From Tubulanus polymorphus (taxonomy: Eukaryota > Nemertea > Palaeonemertea > Tubulaniformes > Tubulanidae): DNA of 64,000 nt. Positions 1 to 15,100 of this stretch are shown one piece after another. Position numbers and translations under genes: made by a program. The notes under the pieces were generated by a model, which saw nothing but the letters and a program-made list of their open reading frames with translations, was not told the origin of the DNA and made no database searches. Location: contig NC_134030.1 of assembly GCF_964204645.1 (NCBI RefSeq), forward strand, positions 3,015,855 through 3,079,854, read 5' to 3'. The stretch's first letter is position 1. Each line of letters begins with the position of its first letter.

Positions 1-110
1 CTACGTATGACGAATATATTGTAACTTGCGTCCGGTTCGGCTTTCAAACGTCAGTCCGGTTGATTTTTGGTCCGCAATCCGAATCCGACTTTTAATCATC
101 GCCATTTCCT

Positions 111-3100
111 CTATCGTTGGGCTTTCACTCGCCATCGTAAAACGAGGTAACACCCGCCTCGAAGTACGACGAAAAATGCACACAGCACAATGAAGTCTAT
201 ATAGAAACGGGCGCTGTCGACGTCTAATTCTTTCAGTACGTCCCCGGCTTTACTGAAGTGACAATACTTGTCAGTTTCGCAGTACAGCGGTTCTCTGTCG
301 AATCCGTATATAGCCTGCAACACACCCTCGAAAGAATACCTGAAATTGAATATACAACTTTGGTATGAACAGATTTTGAATACTTGAAGAGTCCTTAAAG
401 TGTCGAAAGTAATTTGTTATTGGTGTTTGTACACATGTATAAGGATCACTGCAATGCCAATCATGATGAGATGATGAGCACATTTTGAAAATTGTCCATT
501 TTATGTTACGGGCGCCTCTGTAAGGATAACTGAACTGGCAAACATGTTTCGGAGTTTGTGACGATCAAGAAGGCCTGCCACTTCACTTATGTACATTTAA
601 TAACGTACCCTTTTAAAAAGACGCTATCTCAATATGCGCCATGATATTTTAGGGAATAAAAGTTTAGGGTGCTATACACCTACCTGATGTAAGACCCGTA
701 AGAAAGCCATTGAAGATATTTGGGAATTGTATCAAAGTTAACGAAAAATCCGGAAAACAACAGAATCGGTATAGCTGTCACTGGACCCAGGAATACAGCA
801 ACCTACAACATCAAAACGATAACAATGATAGAATGAGAGCTGCAGTAAAACCTTCACTTTGAGATTGACATGATTATGTTGTGTCAGCTGAACGATAATC
901 CTTTACAATGACAGGACGAGAATCCTCGTCAAGGATGGATCTATGGTTATTTTTGGGGAACCACATATGCTGGACACTTTTTTTGCGTCTTAAGTGGTAA
1001 TTCCGAAAAGCTTAAAAAATTCTGAAATTCATGTCTTCCGATGCCATTCCCAGGCATTCTAAAGTTTGATCACGGATCATGAGACCGAATCAGATAATTC
1101 AAAAAGATTTCATAACAAATGTGTGTCAACAGTTTTGGGCGCCTTGAATCCACCTCGTCTCGTAAATGTGTTTATAATGAGTACCTGTAGTGAGGTGGCG
1201 GCGCCTATCAATAAGCCGAGTGACTGAGCGACTAGTGCTGTTTGCGTGGACAACGTTAAAAACATCACAAAGCGAACAAAATCGTTCGGTTGATTCGTCA
1301 TCCAATAAACGATACTGCCGTACACTAGAGGATAGAAGATCTATAAGACAAAAAAAAGAAATCATCGATACAACTCAATAAACATATCTATAATCATAAA
1401 TTGAGAAAATGATTTAAAACGATAAAGCAATTATGTATAATTATTCGATAAGAAATCAATCGCGCAAAATCGTTTTCATGGTATACATCGTTTTCTTTTT
1501 ATACAAACGCACATTGTTAAACGCTAATGCACGTCGCTGTAGTGATTGGAGTTACGGTGAAGAAATTCGCGAATTAATACGTCTCGTAATACATTCAAAT
1601 AACGTGCTTATTGCGCTTAATTCCAGAACCTCCTAACAACAGACAATACAGGTGTGTAAATCTATTTATGATATCTTTGATTTGGTAAACGGGTGTGGTA
1701 GCTTCAAGTTCAAGTTCAAGTTCATTTATTTCATAGAAAAGAACGTACAACATAAGCTTCGGTGTCACTTTCCTATACATATGGATAATAATGATATGTT
1801 ACGCACCTGGAACGGCATGTCAGCCATCGTCTTGGCAAGATAATACGCCTTCAAACTGTACCAATAATTCATATGTTCCTTCACAAACACTCCCATCTCA
1901 GTCGGGACTGTAAACATAACATGTTTATTGAAATTGTATTTAATCCAATTCTATTCATTATTACTGTTACACGCTGACTATCCGGGGTGCGATTGAGGTC
2001 AACTCGAAGTTTTATTGGTCTTTAATGGATTTTAAGTCGATATACGGTGACTCAGAGACACCAATAGCCTCTACCAGGCCTCCATCCGTCTGTGATGTTG
2101 ATGATGATGATGAGAGACCAATTTCACAGCCATGGCTTAGATTTACGACAAATCTAATACCATCTTAGTACTAATGGTCGATCAAACAACTTGAACACCA
2201 GTCTTGAGCGCATTTTGGACGGCACGTTAGTTACGACTGTGCAACTGGGCCCCTGCAGATCGCTTAAGATTACCAGCAAATCTACGAGCACTTCAGCAAA
2301 TCTCGATCATTACGCAATGCCTTTTTGTAACTGCGCAAATGCGCGATTGACACATTTAAAATGATCGTCAACACCCACTCGACATCGTTTCTCTGAACAA
2401 CGACATTTTTTTAAACGGTTTCAACTTAAAGTTCGTCGGCACACAATAGATTTTCAAATTTCTACTTCGCAGTTTTACATAATCCTGTGCACCTAGTTAA
2501 ACATACATTTCTCGTGAATAAATGTAAATAATGAGAAGTGGTAACCTAACCTGTCATACTTTAAGATGACATAATGAAGCTCTTATTGAAGCAGAATCAA
2601 AGCAATTCATTGACTCCAGTCCTTTAATGAGCTTAAACTTGAATTCTTAATTTGACTTTTTTTCTAATGTGCCAATGACATTAAACGCCAGACGACCCTT
2701 GAGAATCGCCTACTATTTAGTATTTAATGTCTAAAGCTGACGACGTTCGAGTCGCTGTTACACTTACACGTCAGAACTGTCGGCATGAGAGCCGTGAACA
2801 TCAGGAACAACATGCAGAAAAACAAACAACCCGCGTTGTTATACGCCTTGCTGGCCTCGTTGCCGATCTTGAAGTAGAGAAGACCAATCAAAATTCCGAC
2901 CGTTAAATGTGAAAATAAACGCAGCCTTGTCAACGTCTGAAATTAGAAAAGTGCGTTTAAAAATTCTGTCGGTGCTCGTGTACTGAAACTCAGCGCGGAT
3001 CAATTACAATTTATATCGGGGAATAGTAAATAGCGAAAGGAGGTTTCAGTTTCATGGATCCGCGGTTAAGTTGATAACGTGGTACTTTGACGTTGCAGGT

Positions 3101-6100
3101 GAAATGAAACCCGGTTCGTACAAACAGGAATGTCTAAAGAGGAACCACAGCAACGTTGTAGTCAGAAGGGAATGTAATTCAACTGATGAGTTTGTGGTCT
3201 CTGCTCATAAAACTCACCGTATCGCGTATTATGGAAGTGAACGTTCGCACGAACAGAATCTTGAATTGAGTCAGACAGCTCGTGTTGAAATTATGCGTAT
3301 CTATATCGCTTCCACTTTCCTGAATAATCAAACGAATCGAACAAAATATTAATTTTCATTTAAAAACTTCCGATACTGTCACTTTTAATATTGTTGATTT
3401 GGTTGCTGTTTGATTTTCGGTGTTCGATTTTATATTTTCGTCAAACAAACTATATACACTTTCTATACGTATTTCTGATTTCAAATCAAGCCTCTAAAAT
3501 GAATCTATCTATTTGCAGAACATCACTTTCATAATAATTATAATCATGCTGCTTGGAAACTTTGGTTTCATTCAAAACACGACAAAACACTTTCATTACA
3601 AATTATCATCACTATAAAACAGACTTGACAATGAATTTTTGCCGGTCAGACAAAACCAAAATACAGACTAGTACTCGTACTTCTATAGACACCAATCAAT
3701 CATGAATATTGTAAACTAATGTTTCAACTGAAGAGAGATGCTTTGAGAAACTATATGAGTAATATATACATGTATATATTGAAAAATTCAACATATTAAG
3801 TACCAAATAAGAGTAGGTAATTTCGTTTGGCGCGTCCATCCTATACATACCACTTACAGAAGGCTTGATAATAGAAGAAATGCGTATGAAAATGACTACG
3901 AATGGTTGCCGAAAGCTTTTCTTGGGTTTAGAGCAAGATTTCGAGCAAGATATTCATTTCAAGAAGAGAACTATAAACATCCGCGAAAGTTTTAAGAAAT
4001 CTTGATAAAATGGAGTCGTTATAGAAAAAAAAAACGATTTTTTGCACAGTGCACATTCCGAATCACTTTTGCATGCAAAATGTTCCGAAAGTAATATACA
4101 AACATACACGGGTACAATAATAATTCAGCAAAGGACAAAAATACACGAGAAAAACTTTATTTTGAATAAAAAAGAAAAAAACACGCACAGAACTTTTACA
4201 ATTAAATATTGTGAACCCGCTTTGAAAAATGGTTCCAATTTGACAAATTACTCCTGACATTTGATTCAGTCAGATTGTTGTGTATTTTCGTTAGATCCAA
4301 AGTCATCGTTGTTACTAGAATGGGATACCCGTGTTACCGCTATCCCACTAGATGGTGTGTCTGGCAGTAGGACATAACATTTCCATAAAATTTCATTCAG
4401 TCAATCGTTATCTTCTTTGCGGCAGTTTTGGATAGGATTGTATTATACATGAAAATAAATTCAACATTAATATCCTACTGGACACTAGCGCGCCTGGTGG
4501 ATTCTCACTTGCCATAAGTGGAATCCTAAACTGCACAGCAGCTGATGTCCTACTGCACACCTGCGTGCCTGGTATATCAACACTTGTAAAAAGGTGGAAT
4601 CCACGATTACAGTAGTTGATGTCCTACTGCATTCTAGCGACACCTAGTGGATCCTCAGTTGCCACTAGTGGAATCCACAATGTTGCAGTAGTTTATGTCC
4701 TACTGCACACTAACGACACCTAGTGGATCCTCAATTGCAACAAGCGAAATCCACAATTGCTGCAGATAGTTGATGCACTAATGCACACTAGCGCACCTGG
4801 TGGATCCTCGCTTGCCACAAGTAGAATCATCAACTGCCACAGTAGCGGCGTTGTCGGGTTGTTATTCACAACAGGGTTTTATGTTGGTTGTTTTGTGGTG
4901 TTTTGGTGATCGTTCATAGAGATTAAACACCGATATTTTATTATCGTACATGTATTTACCGTGACTGATTTCGGACGCAGCAAGCCACTACTGTCACGTG
5001 ATGACGGAGGTGGAAGCGGCACCTGGTGGTGATAAATTACACTCATATATGGACGAGATGATTTTGACCTAGATCGGGTAATCCGACATGTCGAAAGAAA
5101 GCTCTCTAAAGATGCAATAGCGGGGAAATGGTCTTCCAAAGTTCTACCAAATGATTGCTCAACCTCTGCTTATATTCGGATGCTGTTTTATTGGAGGATT
5201 ATTTCTTTCGACACCGGTCTTTGACACCACACCCACCTTATTTTAAACACAGCAGCACATTGCATTTTTAAATACACACAAATATAGGGTATTTTAATCA
5301 AAATAATCAAAATAATCCTTATTACCGGATAGGTTAGTCGTAACAGCCCAATAGCGGGTTAGACTTAGCGAAATCACCGTTTAAAACCCAACATGCAAGC
5401 GAGGAGAAAAAGGTCTAGGATATGAGGCCATATAATATCTTACTCACGCTATTTGAATCGTCGTTGAGAAGTCCGTTAAGTTCGGCGCCGGCGCCAGGTA
5501 ACTGTAGCGGGTCGAGATTTATATGTCCATTCGTGGCCTGTTTATTTTTATTGTCCGCGTCGCTGTTGTTTGTGTTGTTATCGGTAACGCCCCCCTCGGC
5601 AATGAGATCTACTCGCTGTAACGCGGCCAGTTCCGTATTACGAGGTTTTCGATAAGCTTCTTGAAAGATATCACATTTGCTCATTTTGACGGCAGCGACA
5701 AGATTCGGTAACTTGTCGGCTCCGTGTTCACCGCACGCCACTTCCATACCTACAATAGAAGGAAGGCATAGTATAATAACGTACGATACATCGAACTAAT
5801 CTTCACCCATCACAATCAGTACATCATCAAACACTCAAAAACATAGAAAAATAGTGGTTTAATTAAGGCTTTCGTGATAAAATCTATCAGTTTTCCTATC
5901 ATAAAATCTACTTAATGGTCGTCTCAAGGGAACTAACACAACCCTGCGAGCGAGGAAAAGCAGTTCGAGCCCTCAAAAGAGAATGCCCACCACAGCAATG
6001 TATAGATGATATCCCTTCCCGAGAGACAGATCTCCATGCTGAAAGATTGACCCGTCTGGCAGAGGACCGTCTGCAGTGCAGGCTGCTAATAAAGGATGGC

Positions 6101-9100
6101 AGTAGTTGGAGGGATGATGACGGTGATGATGAATGGTCATCACTGTCAATGAAATTTAATAAGTTCTCAGACTTCGTTTCGATTTTAATAAGATTTACTA
6201 TAGTGGGTATAAGGTGTTGTTCTGATTATCGGGAATCTGCGAAGTAATGCGATAATTAACAATATCGGTGTTAGTTATTGATGTAGAAACTTACAGAAAT
6301 CTGCAGGATTGTGATATGAAGGACAGACTAGACATTGAGAACTGAGATACGGCACCAATCCTGCCACATTTCCTCTATAAATGCATTCACCATCCGCCAG
6401 AAAATACAACTGAAAATATATATAATTATTTAGATTAGATACATGTTTTGCATAGTATCTAAGGTATCGTGGTTGTGGGTTAAAATTGGAATCATTTCAA
6501 GGGGTCGTTTACTCATTTTCTTTTTAACTCGAATAACCGAATGTAGAACGCCGACCAGGGTATGCTGCTGCCCGCTTGAATGGCACATAAAAAGCTCGAC
6601 ATGAAAACCACTTCATACTGCTCTTAAACGTAAGATGCCTTTTAAATTCACGCCTCTTCCCTCCATATAGTATGGATTTTGAAGGTATATGCATCACAGC
6701 TAGTAGAGCCACGGGAACTATGGGCTAAAAACCCGAAAATGCTTTGCTAAATCCGAGTCAGGCCTGTGCCCCTTTCGTCTCGCTGTTTTTATCGTGTATT
6801 GGAGATCGGACTAAGAAGCACTTACATGATCGAACATTTCGAATAGTTTGGCACTGGGTTGATGTATCGTGCAAATGATTGTTCTGCCTCCTTGAGCCAA
6901 CTTCTTCAACAGGGCAACACACTGAAAGCACGATGCGCTATCCAGACCACTTAAAAAGAAAAACAACGACAAATAAAATATGCGTGTTGTTCAGGAGTCA
7001 CATTGTGTTTATAACCCCTAGGTTATAAATAAATAAGTGATTACCTAATTTGACATATGTCCCAAATTGACAATAAAAGATGAGAGATTATATACATTTT
7101 GGGTTTTTTTTTCCAATGTTCGCGAGGTTCCGGAAGGGAAACAATTGTTAATTGTTCACTATCATTTTTAAATCCTGTTTTCCGCATTTTGCAACGTGAA
7201 GTAGGCTTGTTAATATACAAGTTTAATCAACCAACATAGAAATGTAAACCTTACATATTTCTATGAGTTCAAATAAAGTTCTTGATACTTAAGTAGGTAT
7301 CTATTCGGTACATATATTGTATTTATATCTATTTTGACAAATAGTATTTTATTTGTATACTGTTCACAATAAGAGCAATACGAAAGACACGCAATTTTAT
7401 CAAAAGCTTCCGATTTCGATTGAACTATGAATCAATAGACTTGTAGGTACTTTATTTCTGCAAAAGAAAAAACAGAACTGTTTATAAGTTTCAGATGGCA
7501 GACGTACCTGGTCGGTTCATCAAAGAACATCACCGGCGGGTTGTTCACCAGTTCTAATGCTATCGATAGGCGTTTTCTCTGTCCCCCGGAGAGATTACTG
7601 GTGTACGTATCTTTAGCCTCCGTTAAACTTAGCATATCCAATATCTCCCCCACCTGCAACCGAGCGATAAGCAACAAATTCAGCAATAATCAGGCATTTT
7701 CAGGAACAATCTCAGCTAAAACAGCTTAAAATTAAAGTTGCAGCTTTGAATTTCGGAATAATCTTGAAGACAAATATGAATGAGAAATGTAGGTGCTACT
7801 GGCGACCAGTAATACGGTGCTGAAAACACTAAAATCCCTAAGATCAAGGAGATTAGGACTAATATATGCAGCAATTATTTTCGCTAATTTAGGGTCTATA
7901 CATCGTTGGATGTGAAGTACAGGTAATTATTATATGCATTGCTAGATGTTAGAATTATTCTATGGAAAATATAATGAAGTATTCAGAACAGATTAAAACA
8001 GTAAGTTGCAACTTAAAACTTCGGCGTAATCTGTAGCTGAGATCATCGCATCGATAGAATATATAGCGGGGATTATACAATCCTCGGGAACTGAGATTCG
8101 TCGTCACCGAGGTTTGGGATATCAGATGCCTAAGGGTAACTTTGATACCCAATATGTAGACATGGATAATAACCGATTGAAGTTGGTATTTACTGTTGTC
8201 TACTTACAGTATGCTTTTTATCATCTGACGATAGTTTCTCGTCCAGTTTCAGGTTTGCTGAACACATCATCGCCTCCTGGACGCTTAAATGCGGTAACAG
8301 ATGATCGTCTTGCATGATGTAACAAGACATTTTACGGAATTTCCTCAGATTTCGCTCTTTGCCGTTCACAACTATATCGCCGTTGATGTTTTTTGTTCTG
8401 AAACGTATAGCAGATATTGATATGATGCGACGACGATGTACGAACCGTTCCCTCCATCGAAACCTTTGGAGATAGCATCATATATCGCATCAGTAATGGC
8501 ATACTCTTCCAGGGCTGATGTCATGTTTCATAGTATTATTATTCATATCCACAGCTGATTGTTTTTTTCTGCTGTTGTTTTTCTTGTAGTTTTTTTTTAA
8601 ATGTATGTTTGGGTTCCTATCGTCTGGTCAGTGGGTATGGAGATAATGTGCGGTGTGGATAGTGGATACAGCTTGAGACCTTAGAAGACTCTGCATGCGT
8701 CAACCTTTGGCAACATTTATTGCTTACTTAATACTAATAATGTCCTTATGGACTTCAGTATTATGTAAAAAACAAGGAGAATAAACTTCTTATATATATA
8801 TACAAAAAAAAGTAATTGCTTGCTTAATGAAATAATAATATCTTTCCATATCAATAATCGATCAGTTTCGACAGAGATTCAACTACTATAAAGCCAAAAA
8901 TCAAGAGCCGAGTTTCGACAATCCCAGGAAACTGAGACTTGTTGTCACTGAGGTTTGGGAAGGATCTCTAGGGGTAACTTTGATGTAGACATGGATAGGA
9001 GCGACAATATTCTATAAGGATAAAATCACGACCGTCTCGTAATATCTTACACATACGCACGATTTATACTCTTTGTACATTTTCGGGCTGTATATAGATT

Positions 9101-12100
9101 GTGTTTGTTTGACCCTGGGGGTAAGTTACAAATCGATGACCTTTCTTTCAACTAAACTATAACGATGAAAATACGATTGTTGTTTTCTGAAAGTTACAGT
9201 ATATCGTCTATCTTTAGCCGAACACGATTCCGACATTTGTTAGATAAAATGACCGGCGCGGTCAGCTTAAAATACCCAAACAAGTGTGACATTTCCAGTG
9301 AAAGCCAATTTCGTGTACGCTTCTGAAAGATTTCCGTCAAAATGGGATTCAATGCCACGTCACCCGTCGTGGAGTAATTAATTTAAAAGTCTGCCTGATA
9401 TTGATCGCCTTTCACCCGACTCAAAAGGAAAATGTTTCTTAATTAAACTACTGTCTGTCACACCTACTCTCCGTGCGACGTTTTGGTCCGTAATTTCGTT
9501 AATAATCGGTTTATCTACCTTTATTATGCATCAATTTGTTCAGTGAGGAATTTGCATTCAGAAATAAACAACAATTTTCACTTCAGTTGTTTTTGTTTTC
9601 ATTTATGAGCGATAGTTTACTCAGCATACGCTCGCGTAATGCTTAAAAATCCGCTCCGCGGACGCTCGGAAACGTTACAGTGACGTCATCACCTGCTCAT
9701 TAGCATATCAAAATACAGTAGGTGGCGCCACGTGACGGGCCATAAAAGCCGTTTTTCAGCATTACGCGAGCGTATGCTAGGTAAACTATCGCTGATAGAA
9801 GAAAACACAAACAAATTTATGCCAGTTCATGATTTATTTCTGAATGCAAATTCCTTACTGAACAAATTGATGCATAATATTTACAGATCAACCGATTATT
9901 AACGAAATTACGGACCAAAACGTCGCACGAAGAGCATGTGTGACAGACAGTAAGATATTTTTGTATTCATTCTGTACGCGGGTGACAACATTCCGAGTTT
10001 TTTTCCGTCAGAAAAAAATATTTCGCAAAATTCTAAACGGTTAAGAATAGATGAAAGGTTATACATGTATATAGCCTATACTTACCGATATCCTGCTAGG
10101 ATATTCATTAGAGATGATTTGCCGGCTCCCGATGGTCCCATTATAGCCGTCAGCTCTCCCGATAAAAATCGACCAGATATGCATTTCAGTATCTGTTTCT
10201 GGCCTACAAGTAGATATGCAAAGAGTATAGAGTTTCTTTATATGGAAAATATCGATGATGCGGCAGGGCAGAATATACAACCAAGCGCTGTAAAGAAATT
10301 ACAAATACATGATAAGGATATTCGGGTAAAAATTAGATTCCAATCTGGTTTAACTCTTTCAGTCAAATATAACTCATAACTGATTTATATGGTGATCCTC
10401 GGACCCCCCAGTAAGTTCTTATTTCTAGCAGTTTGAATTTAACGACGACCAACATGATTTTTTATTTAGAGTTCAAATCCTAAAATAAATGGCCTTTTCT
10501 CTTTAGAAGTTGAAATTTTTAGTTTCATCGACATAAGGAGCCAGCTGGAAATCGATCCAATCATGACGGAATATAGATTCCCTAGCAGTCGGACAGCCAA
10601 TAGTTTAAGAATGGCCATAAATCCAGTTTCTTGCGTACCACCGAATGTGGACGATACGACAAAAGGTGCCGCGTTCTAAGCCTAGAGGCCGCATTCAAAT
10701 GTGAATTTCTTTCGTAAAACGGCACGCTCAACTTTTTCCCGGAGATTCTGTACAAATAGATAATCATCGTTACAAATTACTGCAATATACACTTATGTAT
10801 GTAAAAACACGGGCGTTCAGAGATAATCATCACTTCGTGTCAACATAAAACATAATATAAACATACATTGCAATGATCATTAAACAGATGATTTCACTGC
10901 CTTCAACAAGTGTTCGTATGCAATATCGTTATTGTTGTTATCAATCTAATTTCGTGAAGTATATACACAAACTACAATAGATCCTATACTGGAAACGATT
11001 TTGGTTTGGTTTTGTACAAAAACAATCGCAATATCTAAAATGTGAATTGTTGAGACTAATAACAATGATAAAATCTCAATGACAATGACGTTCTGTTAAA
11101 GGTTTATATCAACTTCTGAAAATCGGAGAGATTTTAGTCGATGTTCTTATATTTTTCTCTTCAGAAAATATAATTCTTTGAAACTCTCAAAATGGCTTTT
11201 AGTTTCTGCTAACACTAGTGATAGTGTTAATACTGTTGATGTATTTCGTGGCGAAGTCTCTGAGTTAGTCGCCCGAATGAACGACTCTATAAACTCTGAC
11301 CTGAAATACGACTTTATTGAAGCCTCGTTCGTTCTGTTGTGTATGAATTCATCGATTCCCGTAGGATACGGGATGGTTACCAGGCAACGCGAATAATGAA
11401 ATGACGGAGATAATACGGACGATTGCTTTAGTGCACGAGCACTGAACTCCGCTCGACAACATGGCAACCGAGATCCACCAGCTTTTACCACATCAGAGAT
11501 TGTGTAAAATTCAACCGCGAACAAAGCTGCCATATGGCACCAGGGTCAATTGTTACATTAATTCGCGCTTTCCAGTACGCAACATATCGAAATTGCTGAA
11601 TTAAATCGACTGAAAATGTATCAAATTTTAGCATTTTTAATTTCATTCATAAACCACACGTAAATCGTGCGTCACACGTGGATAAATGATAATTCCTGTC
11701 AGACACAAACAAAGCGGATTTTGTAGCTCGTGTCAGTAGTGAAAATGTGAAAGACCAGAGTCTTTTTACCGTATACCCCTCAAACCGAAGCTTTGGTAGA
11801 AAATTATAGATATTGTCTCGTTAGTTTTGATAATACACGACGCGAGATAGCAGCTATATTTGGCATCACAATCCACCGTGTAAAACATTAGTGTAATCAA
11901 ACAGAGTAGACGGAATATGAGTATAGCAATTATACTGACACACAATTTGATATGATACAATTAGAAAACTCGATATTTGCAACAACCCGTTTAGAATTTC
12001 GGAATGATACGAGTGTTCGCTTCAATAATTCAATTCATCGTAATTTCAAAGCGATATTAGAATAATGAGTAACCCGAATAATAGCATCCAAAAACAGCAA

Positions 12101-15100
12101 CCAGTTTCACATCACTGCACATTCAAAATTAGTTCATTTTCAGTCGTTTCGGCTATGAACATCAATCTTTCATAGAATTGTTGAACTGAAAAAAGCCGAT
12201 ATGTTTTTCAATTTTCACCCATTGATTATTATAGATATTTCATAGCCCGTTTATACTGGCTTCGGGTATACATTATCGGAAATATTATTATCTTATATAT
12301 TTCAAGTATTGGATATTTATGACGCCCGGTCGGGCGGGCACGAGAATATCAATACATATACAAACGCTTTTAATGCTGCAATTTTTTATGCATTCATTCA
12401 AACCCAACGACAATAAGTAGTTAGTATTTAAGTAATAATGATCGAAAGCATTAGGATTGAGTCGAGCAACGAAAGAAAAGAATATGTATATATATAATAT
12501 ATGGTTAGATTATGGGTAGCATAGATTTAAAGCCATCACCGAAAAGATGAACTGATTCTAGACACATTCAAACAGTGAGTTTGTATTAGACACCGTCACC
12601 GTTAAACAGAACGTGTTTGTCCTGTTCGTTATCGCACTTACCATCGTCGTCTTGGCGTTTTTTACGAAAAAACGGTAAACCTAGATTGGTGAATAAACGG
12701 TGAAAATTTACAAAACAAAAAAAAACAAAAGAAGAGAAGAAATTAACGCGAAGAGAGAAACCACGAATTACAGGACTCTCAAATCAGATCGGTATATTTA
12801 CTTAATGGATGCGGAATTGATTCGTTACGTTCAAGAAAATTTTCAAATATTCACATAACAATGAATTACGACAGACCCTCATTTCATGCATCCCTTAATT
12901 AAGAAATTCTATTACAGAAATTAAATCACGTTAAATTTACAATGCGTTATTGCAAATGATAAGTCATCAGCTTTAATTTCTGCCCATAAATTCGACGATG
13001 AAATATTATAATGTCGTTGTTTGACGTAGATCTTATGCAATTGATGTGTGTTCGTAAGAACATCACGCAAAATAAGGTTTACGACTGAAAACAATAGATT
13101 ATCTATCAGAAACAGATGTTACCAGGGTGTTCCTTACAGTCACATGGCGTCTCGTGTCTTTTCTTCTTTGGTGCGTATGCACTTATCAAGGGCTCGTTAC
13201 ATTTGATAATGAGTCGGTCCACTCTCAGTGACCACTTTCTATAAGTAGGGATAGTGGGCATTGTTAGTGGACCAATGTGACCAAGAAATGTGACAAGCCA
13301 CTGAGGTATTTAGCATTCCTTATGGCCATTTCATTTCGATTAAATGAATTTTCCCTTTTTCTCTATTAACTCTAGTTTTATTTTTCTCCATGCCGGCACC
13401 ATCCGACGGTGTTACGATTCCAGATTTTAGATTTAAGACGCGAAGTCGCACTGGTGAAATTGGGAAGCGGGAGGTTATAGGTGATAATACCGATAATCAA
13501 TGATATTAACACGATCTGAGTGGATTCTGATTCGTGTCGACAGCGCTACGGCGCTGGAGCATGGAAGAGACTTGGAAGAGACTCTTGGTCTTGTTCAACA
13601 CCAATACCACCTGATAGGTCGAAAAGATGGGCGATGCCTGGAGTCCCCGAATGATCAATTCTATTTTAGATCTCGTGATTAAAAAACAATTGCAAAAATA
13701 TACCTTAATCATATTAATCTTAATCTTGATAATTGAAAATTATTCGAAAGCAATTACTCTAGAAATTACCCGCATTGATGAATCAAGCCGGGCGATTTCT
13801 AAATGACGGTTAAAAATACGATTATTAATTAAAATTGTTAAAACTATCTCATGTGATCGGATTTTTTCCTGTTGGTCGCGCATTGAATGTGTCGATATAG
13901 AATAAATGTGAAATCGGTTGTGAAATAGACAGCTGTTTCAATCCAGTACGCTCGCACTAAGCGTTCGTTCGTTCGTTCGTTCGTTATTGCGCTCAATACA
14001 TCTCAAAATAGACGAACATTTCTACGGTGTAAATATCATTGAGCAATCCCTCGACACGTTTGGTCTTGTTATTATTACTAACCAGGTAAAACCAATTTCC
14101 GTTCAGCGCTGGACATCGGCCAAAACCCTGCAAATCGATGCGTCGAAGCTCAATAGGTAGATGACCGTTTGGTATTTCAGATTTACGCACTATTCTAAAA
14201 CAATTTATCTTATTTTCGTTCGTAAAGCATCGAATAAACTGATTGACGAACGAACGCAACAGCGAATGAATACTTGAAAAGTGAATGACAAGAACAACGT
14301 TGAGAGAATTGATATTTTACAATGTTACTCGTTGTATGTTGCATTTGACGAGTATTTCATTACTCAGACCTCATAAATACTGTACATTTTTAAATGTTTG
14401 TATTACCAGCTTTTAGTTTTTGGTGACGGGAAACTCCGCGAAATATACCACTTTCGCATTGATGAGGGTGTTAGAATTACGTAAGTTTATGGTCATTGTG
14501 AGAACTTTTATATATCATTAATGGAAAAATAATGTCAAGGTTTGACATATTGCGTGTTGTATGAAAGGGTTTATCAAATTAGAGCTACGAGCATTCTATC
14601 AACAGACTGGCGTTTCTCACTGTATCTCGATCCAGGCACCGCGAGGATTTTAAATGACCAACTGCGCCTATACAGCGCGACGGTTTTCAGCGCTGAGTCG
14701 AGTTGAATCTCTAATTTTCCAAGGATTATCTCAGCCAGCTAAATGAGTACTAATATACCCGTATATAGTTAACATCGAAAAATATAATGATCAATCATGT
14801 CGTGGACTGCGCAGATGGTGACAGCGTCTGTCGGTCGACCAGGCGGCGTTGATTCAAGTATGGGTTTATGGGGGTCAGTAATCGGTGACATATAACAACA
14901 ACCGACCACTCGATAGACAAAATCGAAAGTGGCATTCGTCAACTCTTTTTACAGTTTCTACGAATACTAGCCATTTTTTTTCTGGGATTCGAACCTGATG
15001 ACACTGGATGTGTACGCTACGCGTCACTCGACTCAGTCGAACCTGATGGCATCGCGAGACTCTTCCACGGCACAAAACTGTATTCTCCACGAGGATAAAA

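Noticed and set aside
3071-3352. 93-codon plus-strand frame
   Set aside because: The minus strand here encodes the [16 protein letters not shown] exon with correct splice sites and phase; the plus frame is its shadow.
11147-11533. 128-codon minus-strand frame (MAALFAVEF start) as a gene inside ABCG intron 1
   Set aside because: The opposite strand is also open over much of the same interval, no family motif or splice sites are visible, and no poly(A) signal follows closely. Left unresolved rather than called.
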